From Brachionus koreanus (lineage: Eukaryota > Rotifera > Eurotatoria > Ploima > Brachionidae), in NCBI GenBank assembly GCA_016987375.1, contig PJRA01000509.1, positions 1,535,158 to 1,599,157 on the forward strand: a stretch of 64,000 bases of DNA. Reading direction: 5' to 3'. Under the pieces are notes generated by a model. It saw nothing but the letters and a program-made list of their open reading frames with translations. It was not told the origin of the DNA and searched no databases. Position numbers and translations under genes: made by a program. This document shows positions 10,989 to 21,975 of this stretch, piece after piece (position 1 is the stretch's first letter; every line of letters starts with the position of its first letter).

Positions 10989-11404
10989 ATGGATCATAAA
11001 CTTGATTCCGGTTCAATTCCTGCAACTGATGGTAAAAGAAATTTTCCATCACCACCTCCTTATCAAACACAAGTGCCAATTACAACAGTTATGCTCCAAC
11101 CTGTACCTAGTCAAAACCTATTCTTAGAAAAGACTCCATCTTATGCAGCGTGGTAAGTTTTTTAAATGTTTAAATAAATATCTTAATAATGATCATTAAA
11201 AAAAGTCCTATGTGTAAAGTCCAAATGATAACAAGAGTTGATTACAAAACTGGGGGAGCAACTTGGCTAATCTGTCTTGGATTGTGTATACTTGGATGTG
11301 ATTTTGGTTGCCAATTTATTCCATTTTGTGTCGACTCATGCAAAGATTCGGAACACTATTGTTCGAATTGTAATGCGTTTTTAGGTAGAAAAAATCTTAT
11401 ATGA
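10989..11404 (+). CDS. LITAF-domain protein
   Basis: Two exons, 10989-11152 and 11206-11404, 120 residues. The N-terminal half is Pro-rich with a PPPY motif near residue 20, a WW-domain ligand typical of LITAF/SIMPLE proteins. The C-terminal half is a LITAF domain: CPMC (first Cys codon split by the intron), a hydrophobic membrane-inserted stretch (TWLICLGLCILGCDFG), then HYCSNC supplying the second pair of zinc ligands. Members are monotopic proteins on late endosomes and lysosomes that act in endosomal sorting. The domain is complete and the length is ordinary. It ends with TGA, and AATAAA follows at 11437. Confidence 0.88.
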
Positions 11405-11436
11405 AAAAAACATTTTAAAGAGTTTTAATTTTTATC

Positions 11437-11442
11437 AATAAA
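11437..11442 (+). terminator. Probable polyadenylation signal of the LITAF-domain gene
   Basis: AATAAA, 33 nt after the stop codon. Confidence 0.5.
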
Positions 11443-11576
11443 ATCTGATCAAAAGCTACCTATTATTGCTTTTTTTACAATTAAGTTTCTAGTAATAATG
11501 GTCAAATTATTGTTTTAATAATAATAGTTAATATTCTACGGTCAAGTTTAGTTTAACTAAATTGACAAAGCAGGAA

Positions 11577-11870
11577 GACTAACGTAGTCCCGCTATAGTA
11601 GACTTTTCATTTTTTTTCATTTCGACTGACNNNNNNNNNNNNNNNNNNNNNNNNNNNNNNNNNNNNNNNTTCCATTTGTTCACCACTCGGTTTGATAGAA
11701 AGTTTTGCCTTGCTTCAGATTTTGTTAGTAGTAGTGTTAATCCTCCACTTGGTCCTTCATTATTTACTGAACTCATTAGTTCCACATCGTATCAATTGAC
11801 ATGATTGTAATTATTGTATTAATTTTATAAAATTGAATAAGATCTCCACGTTTTAATCTCAATTACAAGC
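11577..11870 (-). mobile_element. Decayed LINE, C-terminal part, with assembly gap
   Basis: The minus strand reads LKRGDLIQFYKIN (about 11865-11825, the common end-of-RT block), then after frame changes ARQNFLSNRVVNKW just before the run of Ns, and SVEM after it. This is the FxSNRVVxxWNxLPxxVVxAxS block of CR1-like LINEs. The copy is 5' truncated and frameshifted. It ends close to the LITAF gene, in opposite orientation. Confidence 0.75.
11631..11669. other. Assembly gap (39 N)
   Basis: Thirty-nine unknown bases inside the LINE remnant, at the WNxLPxxVV segment. In intact relatives about eleven residues lie between the flanking W and S, so the true length may differ from 39. Confidence 0.98.
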
Positions 11871-11942
11871 TGAGAAACTTATCAAAGTTTTTTTAGTGTT
11901 TAATAATTATTTTTTGTCTATTAATTGTTGATAACAAGACAT

Positions 11943-12172
11943 TAGTTTTGGGTACCGTCAGTGACGACCACCAGACCACCAAAACTTGATGTTAACCGTC
12001 TTAATTGCCGCAAATGTTAAAATATTTTTTTCTAAATTTTATTGTTTTTCTTTAACTCAATTCTTATATCTATCGAATTTTCAAATTTTAAATTTTTTTT
12101 ATTTTATTTCTGTAGAAGACCAACACTATTTTTTGGCAGTCTATTGGCCGTCACTGACGGTACCCAACACTG
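11943..12172. mobile_element. hAT-type MITE with 8-bp target-site duplication
   Basis: A 230-bp element with terminal inverted repeats. The right end reads, inverted, CAGTGTTGGGTACCGTCAGT and the left end TAGTTTTGGGTACCGTCAGT, two mismatches, with similarity continuing inwards for about 25 more bases. Perfect direct repeats CAAGACAT flank both sides (11935-11942 and 12173-12180). A CAGTG-type terminus with an 8-bp duplication is characteristic of the hAT superfamily. No transposase is present, so it is non-autonomous. Confidence 0.85.
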
Positions 12173-12180
12173 CAAGACAT

Positions 12181-12946
12181 TTAACCCTAAATTTTCTCCA
12201 AAATTTAATATTCAATCTAAAAAATTTAATTGAATAAAAAGAAGAAAAAGAGAAAATATGCATTCGTCGTGGAGGATTCTAGATAGACTTGATTGTATCT
12301 CCTGAATTGACACAATCGTAATATCTAAAAATATTTATATGGAAAGCTTAATTAAGCTTAATAATTAATATAATTAAAGAAAAAAATATTAAAAATCAAA
12401 TTAAAATTATTCTTTTGTCTAAAAAACTTTTATTACCTTAATTTCTTTTTATATTTGCTCAGTTTTTAGAAGATATTTTATAAAATTTTATTTTTATCGA
12501 AAAATATAAAAGTTTTAATTTTTAAAAAATTCATTCAAAGGTTTTTACTGTCAAATTTACAGAAAAACTTGATAATTTAGCCAATATTTGAATACAAACA
12601 AATTTTTTTCTCTGATACACTCTCACAAATTAAATTAGAATATTTTTAATATTTTTAGGATAAAATATTTTTTTTACAGCAATAAAAAAAAATTAAAAAT
12701 AAAGCAAAACTTAGTTTATTAAATTTTATCTTAAAAAATTTTTCACTTAAATAATTAAAAATCTTAATTATCAAGTTATTTACATAAAAATATGCGATAT
12801 TATTTTATTTGATCATCAAATATACAAAAAAATATTTTAATTAATATTTAAATATGGATAGAAAAGCCATGTTTTTCATAGATATTTAATTTAACTTTTC
12901 GTTGAGAATATAATTTCAAAAACAAAATAGAAAATAAACTGAAAAT
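12181..12946. other. Intergenic, AT-rich
   Basis: About 770 nt of A/T-rich sequence. A short stretch near 12470-12560 resembles the interior of the TTAA MITEs, but no ends could be found. No gene seen. Confidence 0.4.
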
Positions 12947-13935
12947 TTAGATGCTTCGTATAATAATTCTTATCAACTCAGTTATATTTATTGTGATAGA
13001 AGACATTTTTTTCTTAAAATCATCGATCTCTTGTATAGCATCGTTTGTTTCTTTTCGAAAACGATTCTATTGAGAAAATTATTTAGAGAATTTTTGTTCT
13101 CAAATGAAAATATTTGTACTTACTGAATCGTTTAGTACTGTATTTTTTCTGCTCACTAGTAAAGTAAATTTTTTATCCAAGTCAGTCACATCATCGGTAA
13201 AATTGGGGTTACAGCTTTTCTTTAAAAAATTTAAAAATTAAAACAAAAAAAAAAATCTTAATTTTACTTTTAGTATTAAAAAGTGGCACTTTTTTTCGAA
13301 ATTTTTTAATTCTCGAGAAAAATTTTGTATTTTGTCGGTCAATGTCTTAATTTTATTCAAAATGTATTCAAGTTTTTGCATATAAGGAACTTTTTGTCTG
13401 AGAAAAACTTCCTCAGCTGAGATTATAGTTTTCAATGCCTTATTTACAGCTTCACTTTCAATCATGCCAAGCTAAATTTGAAAAAAAAAAGTTTGTCAAC
13501 AAAAAAAATGATGTGCAAAAAGCTTACTAGATCAGTCAAGTGATTTTTTTGTTTATTAAAAAAATCTGCATCTATGTTTATTGAGCTTATGTATTGACTT
13601 ATTATTTGAGACTAAAATTTTAAATTAAAATAAAATTTTCTAATTGAAATATTTATTTAAACTATACATAATTTGCTAAAAGTTGAAGATTATTTTCGTA
13701 ATAATTTGAGAATTCTTTGGTAAGTTCAAGATTTTTTTCGATTATTTTATCGTATTCTTTTTTCTGAATTAATTTAAAATAAGTTTTAAAAAATGCGATT
13801 TCAAAAGTCTACCTTTTGAATAAACAGTTCAAAGCTGATCCGATTTTCGTCTAGCTCTGTCCATACATGAAGAATTTATTTAGTCACATGAAAAATAGTC
13901 AATTCAAAAGATTTACTTTTTCCGAAGAATTTCAT
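12947..13935 (-). CDS. Small helical BAR-like protein, paralogue A
   Basis: Seven exons on the minus strand: 13917-13935, 13813-13856, 13668-13763, 13528-13611, 13268-13471, 13124-13219 and 12947-13066. All junctions are GT-AG and all phases agree, 220 residues. The start is MKFFGKK. The rest is almost wholly predicted helix with long charged heptad-like stretches (EKNLELTKEFSNYYENNLQL; KIKTLTDKIQNFSRELKNFE). I do not recognise a named family. The length, three-helix pattern and an NP turn near residue 152 resemble BAR domains such as those of CIBAR/FAM92, which bind curved membranes at the ciliary base; that is inference only. A clear paralogue with the same exon pattern lies at 50181-51176. 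Confidence 0.75.
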
Positions 13936-15073
13936 AATTTCGTATTTTTCTTATCAATTATTCCAAACAAAAAAAAACTAAAATAAAAATATAATTTCAA
14001 CTTTATACATAAATATTTCAATTTAGACTTAATGCATAATTTTTTCTTTATATAGTGCTTATGAAAATCTTTATTACAATTTTAGAATAACGCAAAATAA
14101 AACTGATTATATTGTTAGCTAGGATGGAACATTGATGATATTTTTCTTATTACGCTTTTTTTTTTAAAAATCAGCATTTTTTCTCGATACAATTTGCGAT
14201 TTTTAAAATATTTTATCTTTTCTTTCCCTTTTTAGTTTTTTCACTGAATTGGTAGTTAAAATCAATTCGTTTTTTATCGATTTTCTATCCACTCATTTGT
14301 TAATTTTTCATAATTTACAAAATGATCAGCTTAAATAATATATTCCTTTTGGTTTAAGTATTTTGTATTTTTATAAAAAAAAATTGCTCTTGTCAAGACT
14401 TTTTGGCCTGAAATATTTTGTCATGCTAAAAAATTAAACAAAAATTTTTTTTTTAAAAAATATTTTGCTAATCCAAAAACTTTTAAAATAAGTTTAACCT
14501 CCATTCTTAGAGCTATAAAAGTCAAAGTCTATTTAAAAAAAAAACGAAATCTAAAATTATGCAAACCTAGCTAAATAAAAACCCTTGTATTGAATCTTAT
14601 TTCTAGGTAAAATATGTAAGGCTTATAATGTGTTTGTTTTTGTTTAGTAACTATTTAATTTTTTACCAACATAAACAAAATTTTTTAATTAATGATAGAT
14701 TTTGAATTTTTTTCAAAAATTTTTCTATAATCTTAAATTTAAATTATAAATAAAATTATGAATTCAAAATTTACTTTCATTTAGAGTAGTGGTAAAAGTA
14801 ATTTTAGTTTTTTAACTTTTAAAGTTTGAAGCTTGAATAAATTAATTTTTTAAAAAATGACAAAATAAAAAAAAAGAAGAATCGAACATATAAAGATAAT
14901 TATTTGATTAAGCATGTCTTTAACTGCTCTTAAATCCGGAATTCAGTTCAAAAGTTAAGTTAGAAATGTAGATTAAACATTTTTCAAAAGATAAATTCGT
15001 ACTGAATTTAAATTTTCTAATATTCTGAATTAATTGTTTATATTAAAATTTTAAATATAAAATTTTGTAAAAT
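13936..15073. other. Intergenic, divergent promoter region
   Basis: About 1.1 kb of A/T-rich sequence between two divergently transcribed genes. No gene or repeat seen. Confidence 0.5.
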
Positions 15074-17456
15074 ATGAATGGTCAACTAAGATCTAAAGTT
15101 GTTCCTGTTAAATACGAAAAAAAAAATATAACTGACCAATATGATCAAAAAATAGATAGCTTGAACAAATTCATGAATTGTGTTGACTGGACAAAATTAA
15201 GCGATGGGGAGAAAAAAATCTGTGTTGCTGAAACTGTCAAGGAAGTTAAGGATTTGACCGAGAATGAATACTTTCAGCTAAACTATGTCCATAATCCAGT
15301 ATTTTAGCTAAAATTCGAATAGCTTTAAAGCTTAATTTTTGAAATTAGATAATCAAACAATTTGTTCTTCAAATAATTGAAATGTGCTTTAAGCATGACC
15401 AAAGTTATGAGGTATTGTTTCAAGCATTGACAAAATCAAGATAGTAATTTTTTATTAATGCAGAAAAGAATGGAAATGTTCAAAATTATTGAATATCTTG
15501 TTGATTGGGACGTCAATTTGTCTGAAATAAAATTTTCATTCAATTCTCAAATAGATTATGAGTCCTTTTTCATAAATTTAATTCCGTATATAAAATGGAT
15601 TCTAAAAGAAAAAAGAGAAAAAGAGACTGATCAAAATAACAATCTTGTTTCCATACCTAGATCGAGTAGCTTAACCGACTTGGCCATATTTTCCTGCAAT
15701 CCCCAGAGTATAATTTCACTAATTAAGGCTATATCGTTTATGTTTCTGTGTGTAAAATTTTCAAATCTAATCAAGTATGGCTTCATTCAAGACTCGCTGG
15801 ATTTTCTGCTGGATAACATGTTTGTCAGTCCGAGTCTTAGTTCAGAAGTGAGCACATTTGAATTTGCTAAATTTTCAGCTAATAAAATTTTTAAATTAAG
15901 CTCACTTTAGCCATTTCGGTGAATATTTGCAGCTATGGACGAAACAAAGATCCTGAAATAAGAAATTTAATCAGCGAAGACGAAATTCAGCAAATTTTTG
16001 ACAAATGTTCCAGTAGGGCTGTCTACCTAATGGAATTAAATGTGAGAAATGACTCGTGTAGAAATCTACTCAAAAAAGCATTGAACATTTATTGTGAAAA
16101 CATTACCATGCACTTAAATGAAATAGATACCAGATACAGTATTAGAGATGGAGTTGTGCGATATCAAGATAAAGAAACAATTTATGAAGAAAATATTGTC
16201 TTCAACTGGAGACAATTACTTTATAAAATTGTGGTTTCGGTGGTCAAAATTTTGCGAACTGATTTTGAAGATGAACAAAATGAAGTTGATATTGAGCTTG
16301 TTATATATTTTTATGAACTTTTAAAAGTAAATGCTTTTTTAGTTTGTAATTTGTGTTTTTTTTTTTGATTTTTCTAATAATAATCAATAAATAGGCAAAT
16401 CTGGAGAGCTTAACTTATGAAGATTCGATGAGTATAGCCCAAAAATTAATGGATATAATTGTAAAAATAAATGACTGGAGCAACAAATCCAAACAGTATT
16501 TTAAAATTCATCAGTTTAACTATCTAAAATCATTGTCTTTTGAATTAACAATAAAATTCATGACAAGTAATTAAAAAGCATTTTTTTTGTTTTTAAGAAA
16601 ATAAAATTTTTTTTTTTCAGTTTTAAAAAGTGATTTTTGTAAAGCTCATTTGTCGTCGTTTGAATGTCTTTGGTTGAAATCACTCGAAGAATGGGAATTG
16701 CTTGCATTCAAAGCCATATCAGCCTTTTGCCATGTTAACGATACATTGCGATCTTTTACTCATTTGAAAGTTTTGTCTCAAGGTATCCAAAATGCTTGGT
16801 CAAATAATACCAAAGATAAATGTGCATGCAAATCAGTGAAATTTAAAAATCCATGTAATTTTATCAACGTTGTTATTATTGATTCAGTAGTTGATTTAAC
16901 TTTGGCATACGATTCAATTGTTCAATCGAATCTGGAATATTTACAAGATTTTTTAGATGATATTTATCCAATACTGAACATATACTCCAATCTTTTTAAA
17001 TCAATCAACAAACGAGAACATTTGCTCATGTTTAATAGATTTTATTGTAAAATTTTTAGAATTAAATCACTCGTTTTAAAAAACTGTATATTTGTTTAAA
17101 ATTTTTTTTTTTATTTTTAAAATTTTCACCTTTAAGTCAACTACTGGAGGGAACATTTGTTGGTTATTGTACATAATTTAAATTTAATTTGCGAAAAACC
17201 TTATATATTCGAGGTGGATAACGAAATTTTGAACTCAAGCTTAGAGATAATTAGGTAATTAAATTCTCTCCTCATAATTAAATTAGTTGAATTTTATCAA
17301 AGCCATGTAATTGTGTTTATGAAAAAAGAAGACGAAATGTGGTCGTATAGGCATGTATTTGAAAGCCTAATTGTCTACGCATCTAGAAATTCCAATATTG
17401 TTCAAACAAATCAGGCTTTTCATGATCTTTTTTCTCTTTTTGAAATTAAATTATAA
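15074..17456 (+). CDS. Unrecognised eight-exon gene, helical protein
   Basis: Exons 15074-15298, 15349-15411, 15464 to about 15840/15847, about 15911-16326, 16395-16566, 16621-17085, 17137-17254 and 17303-17456, about 610 residues. Seven of the eight blocks join in phase. The exon 3/4 junction does not: the best donor (GTGAGC at 15848) is one base out of step with the acceptor ending at 15910. Either a weaker donor at 15840 is used or there is a one-base error. The sequence is mostly helix with hydrophobic repeats (IKQFVLQIIEMCFKHD, IIEYLVDWDV, IPYIKWILKEK, CENITMHLNEI), suggesting an ARM/HEAT-like solenoid. No signal peptide, membrane segment or catalytic motif is seen. I cannot name it. It is divergent from the BAR-like gene at 13935. 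Confidence 0.65.
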
Positions 17457-18986
17457 TTTTCAATATTTTTGCTTTATTTGCTACCATTATAATTTGTAAT
17501 CTAACAATTTAGCACAAAAAAAAAAAGATTTTCATTTGTTTTGTTTTTAAATAAAAAAATAATTGTTTAAGAATTGGCGAATAAAGCTTTTTAATTTTGA
17601 TTTTAAAGAATAATTATTAAGTCAGTAAGAATTTAAAAATTAAAAATTAAAAAGATTAATAGAGTAAATTATTGTAAAATTAAAAAATTAAATTTTTGAA
17701 GATTTTATCTTATAAAAAAATAGTATTAATCATCAAATTAGTTTGAAAAAAAAAATAGAAACTTCGGATTAGATTTTTTAAAAAAATTTAATTAATAAAT
17801 CGATAGCTTCGCAAAATTTCTTAAAAATAAATTTAAGTAAATTTTTCAAAATTAAGTAAAAGCTTTTTGATGAATGTGAAGGAAATAGAAAGAATGAACA
17901 TATACTATTCGGAAAATATTTAAATAATTAAAATTGAACTTATTCTGGGTTCAAAAAAAATATAAGTCTTCCATTTTCATTTAAGTGAGCAAGACTTTTA
18001 AAAATATTCAATAGAAATAGAAATCAAAATTTTATTTTGTTTGCCAGTCTATTAAATGATGGCCGTTTTCTTAAAAATTGGGATACAAAGCTGCACAGTT
18101 TTTGCTACTAAAAAATAATAGTAACACAGATTTATCAACTAATTAATTATTTATTTGAATTCTATTAAAAATAAATAAAAATTTGAACAATTAAACCTTT
18201 AAAAGTAAGAATATTATTTCTTCAATGTTGAGTTTTAGTTTATCGCATAACACTAAAAAAATGAACAATCCCAAAACCTGTTTTATTACACAAATATTCC
18301 TGTTTATTTTTTAAATAAACACTTAAACTTTACATTTTTGTAAATCTGTTTTTTGTAATTAAAATAAACTGAGTCGAATGCTCTATGACATCCTAAAATG
18401 ACATGTTTTGTTTATTTAGTCTTAAAAAAATTTATAAAATGAAAGCTTTAAATGAAAATATTTTCGATATTTCGATATTCAAGAACCCATTGTAATTCGT
18501 AGGAAACGTAGGAAACTACTAACAAAATTCTCTAGATGAAATCTTTTTTCGAAAAGATTAGATTTCTGCTATGAAATCTATGATTTGATCCATCAAAAAG
18601 AACTTTATTCTGAACAATTAGAACGAATAAATGCTTAACTTCAATAAAAATATCGTTCTTTGGTCAATCAATCGAAAGTCTAGGTTTGTTTAACAAGATA
18701 ACAATAACTAGCCATTTAGTAAAGCTAGAAGAACAGCGGAAAAAATAGAAGAGCTGGAAGGGATTTAGCTTCTTTCTAAGACTAAGAGCATAATTTTTTT
18801 TATCGATAAATTAAAAAAAGTTAAAAAAATATGCAAACTTTTTTGACTCAACCCAACAATAAAATTTTTTAAAATTTTCTTTATTATGAGCTTGTTGATA
18901 AATAAAAAATTAATAAGAATTGTTGAACCAGCATGATTTACAAGAGATGAATTAAATAAAAAGAAAAAGATATTTTCAATTTAAAT
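17457..18986. other. Intergenic, 1.5 kb
   Basis: Between two convergently transcribed genes. A/T-rich throughout, with small tandem echoes (TTTCGATATTTCGATATT near 18470; GTAGGAAACGTAGGAAAC near 18499). No coding region recognised. Confidence 0.5.
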
Positions 18987-20711
18987 TTATTTAATTTCAT
19001 GCAGAAATAGGCATTCATTTTCTGTCAAAATACAACCATTTGGATGATAAGTAAAAAAAAGACAAGGCTTAGTTTTAACAAAAATTGTGCGATCTTTTTT
19101 TTTATTTTTATTTGAATTTTGGTCCAGTTTCTGATTACGTATTCTTACTGTATTTCCTTCACATACAAAAAGTTGATGAAAATTTTTCAGCAAAGTCTTT
19201 ATACCACCACATTCAGACTTTATTTTAGCGAATTGTTCTTTTTCAAACAAGCTGACAATTTCATTTAGTTCACATGAACGACCAGCATTCCATTTAGTGC
19301 CATCGTATTTATCCACAAAATTATCTTCACTTAAGAGTAAATCTAGCACTTTCTCCAGTATAAAAATCTTAAGTTCACCATCAACATTTTTTGTACAGTT
19401 TCGACTTGATTTTAATTTTTCCTGCTCCAAGTCTCGGGCAACAAAATTTGAAGCCCTTGATTTAGACTGCAACGAATTGACTATTTCATCTATATTTTTA
19501 TTGTTTACATCATTCATAATTCCGATTAGACATACATTACGAGTAGATGGTATTCTCAATTTATCTTTGTAAACTTTCAGACCAAAATTGGTAAAAATTT
19601 TTTCTAAATAATTTAAATAAGTATCATATCTGGATTCATTTTTTTGTTTTAATTCAAATTTTGAGTTAAAATCAAATAGACAGCAGGGTATAAGCATAAC
19701 GTGGCATTTGTTGCCCACTTTATTGGACACTTTACAAGCAAGATATGGCAACCATGGAGACAGCTCGTCAGAATGATTTCCAATAATACAATCATAATCA
19801 TCAAAAAAATCACTTTTAGGATCAATTGTTGCTTCGAATAAATTTGTTGTTTTTGGAAAGCTATCCCATATTTTTCGTTTCCTCATGTCGACACCATATC
19901 CCGAATAGCCCTGATCATTTAAAATATGAACCAGAAGTCCATTTCCGCAGCCTACATCGATAAAATTTTTTGGATAAATATTCAAAAATTTCCATGCCAA
20001 AATAAAATAGCAAGCTATGGAAACGTCTTCGTGAATAAACTTTTCTGGATTTGTATTCGTGAGTTGTGTCCAATTTTTGGAAAATTTTTGCCAATAGATA
20101 TCTTTCAATTCTTGATAAAGCTTTGAGTAATCATTTACCATGTTTGGGTACAAAGACAAAGTGCTCAATTTGGCGCAATCAAAATCATCAGTCTGACATA
20201 CATTACGTGACCAATTTTGAATTTTCGGCATCAGGTTGTCGCTTAGCCATTTAACCTGCAGAGAATATTTTTCATCAGTGATTTCAATATTTTCAACAAA
20301 AAGTTCCATGATTTTTTCACTCTTATTAAAATGCAGCATGTGAGCAAAGCTAATGGAAGCGTGCTTGGAAGTGTCTGTATTTAAGTTGGTTTCTATCGGA
20401 CAAATAAGAACCAGGCCATGTTGCGAAAAGTTTGAAAATATTATATATTTTACATTGTTGAATATTTTGTTGTTTTTTGATAGAAATTCTCTATATTCTA
20501 TTGAAAAAGATGAAAAATCTAAATCTGTTTTAAAGTTAACAGGCTCGATGCTGACGCTTCCAGCTAGCCATTTGTTCACAACTTGGGGTTTGTTTAAATA
20601 AATTCTGATCGCACTTTCAAATTCAATATTTTGCTCAGATGAATCATAATTTAGGGTTTTAGCTAAATTTAGTTTAAAAGTTGATATTAAATTATCTAAA
20701 ATATTAGTCAT
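18987..20711 (-). CDS. TRMT44: tRNA (uracil-O(2)-)-methyltransferase
   Basis: Single-exon gene, 574 residues from the first true ATG at 20711; the frame is open 24 nt further upstream but without an ATG. TRMT44/Trm44 forms 2'-O-methyluridine at position 44 of tRNA-Ser in the cytoplasm. Visible: the SAM-binding motif FIDVGCGNGLLVHIL, then YGVDMRKRKIWDSFP, the family block IIGNHSDELSPWLPYLA, IPCCLFDF, and RIPSTRNVCLIG. The C-terminus holds a CCCH zinc finger (KPCLFFTYHPNGC...ECLFLH), as in metazoan TRMT44. It is shorter than the human protein (757 residues), mainly in linkers. It is convergent with the eight-exon gene, with a 1.5-kb spacer. Confidence 0.92.
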   Translation of the reverse strand: MTNILDNLISTFKLNLAKTLNYDSSEQNIEFESAIRIYLNKPQVVNKWLAGSVSIEPVNFKTDLDFSSFSIEYREFLSKNNKIFNNVKYIIFSNFSQHGLVLICPIETNLNTDTSKHASISFAHMLHFNKSEKIMELFVENIEITDEKYSLQVKWLSDNLMPKIQNWSRNVCQTDDFDCAKLSTLSLYPNMVNDYSKLYQELKDIYWQKFSKNWTQLTNTNPEKFIHEDVSIACYFILAWKFLNIYPKNFIDVGCGNGLLVHILNDQGYSGYGVDMRKRKIWDSFPKTTNLFEATIDPKSDFFDDYDCIIGNHSDELSPWLPYLACKVSNKVGNKCHVMLIPCCLFDFNSKFELKQKNESRYDTYLNYLEKIFTNFGLKVYKDKLRIPSTRNVCLIGIMNDVNNKNIDEIVNSLQSKSRASNFVARDLEQEKLKSSRNCTKNVDGELKIFILEKVLDLLLSEDNFVDKYDGTKWNAGRSCELNEIVSLFEKEQFAKIKSECGGIKTLLKNFHQLFVCEGNTVRIRNQKLDQNSNKNKKKDRTIFVKTKPCLFFTYHPNGCILTENECLFLHEIK

Positions 20712-21975
20712 TGATAAAACTTTTATCAATTTCACAATAAATTTTTTAATATTAAATGAGAATTATTGTACAAGTTTAAAAATAAAGTTAACATTTGCAC
20801 AAAAAGTGTTTAATTTTTTTCAACGCCTTTTTAAAAAATGATAAAATTTTAATTAAGTAGGTGTTTTTTAGTTTAGATCAAAAGATTTAGTTGTAAAATA
20901 TTATCTGATTATTTTTTTTTAATTAAGAAAATATCAAAAAATTAAAAAATAAGAGCGAGAATTGAAAAGATGAAAGAAAATTTTTAAAAATAAATCGTCT
21001 AATTCAAAATTCAAAGAATAAACAGTTTATTAATTATTTAGTTTTGTCAATTTTTTTTATCGATTTGAAGCTTAATAAATCTTTTTTCTTCATTTTCAAG
21101 ATTTTTAAATAAATTTTAATGATAAATATGGTTACTTTTTAATCTATTCTAAGATAAAGCGACATAAAACAAACAAAAAATTGCGAATAATTTTTCATTA
21201 ACGATAATTTTAATAAAACTGACAAATTCCTCTAATATTTTGGCATTTAAATAAAATTTTATTTAACTAAAATAGTATAGACGTAAAAAATGGTCACATA
21301 ACTAAACATTCTTATCAATAATTTTCATCCCAATTGGAAAAAATTTTTAAGAAAATTGAAATTAAGCTATGAAGGTTAATAATACTTTTGGTTATTCAAA
21401 AAAAATTAAATTTTTGACTTTATTTTAAAATAGCTATTTTTAAATAAATTTCAAAAATTTATTTATTCATTTATTTATTAAATTCACATATATAAAACTA
21501 CAAATATTACAAATTTGAAAAAAAAAGTATTAATTAAATTAATTTAATGAAAATTGTTTATTTAATTTAAAATTTTAAGAATGAAAATTTTTTTTAATTT
21601 TCTTGTCACAAAAAACATCTTTTTTTAACAAAATAATTTTAGATACAATTGATTGAAAAGCCTTAATAAATGAAAGATTAAGAAATTAGAGATTTTAATT
21701 ATTTATATTAGGATAATAATTTATTAGAATTTATTTTTTATTTTAATCTTTTTTAATCAAAAACAAACTTAAAATATGATTTTTTGAATTTTCTTCAAAA
21801 ATATTAGGTAACCATGTACTTTTTGCCATATCTTGCGAAACGCTAATAAATTGCGAAGTTTTTAAAAACCAGAATAACAAATATTTTCTATTAAAATTTT
21901 CACCAAGCCTTAAATTCTTGAAATACAATATAAAAATAAATAAATGAAAAACAAAAAAAAATTTAAATTTTAAAT
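20712..21975. other. Intergenic, divergent promoter region
   Basis: About 1.26 kb of A/T-rich sequence. A nine-codon upstream ORF (21944-21973) ends 2 nt before the next gene's ATG. No other gene or repeat seen. Confidence 0.5.

Noticed and set aside
11520..11570. Imperfect palindrome around TTTAGTTTAACTAAA
   Set aside because: Low-complexity A/T palindromes are expected often at this base composition.
11986..12237. Overlapping open frames inside the hAT MITE
   Set aside because: They cross the element boundary and contain no transposase motif.
21743..21928. 61-residue open frame on the minus strand upstream of the orphan gene
   Set aside because: Could be a last exon, but no upstream exon with matching phase was found.
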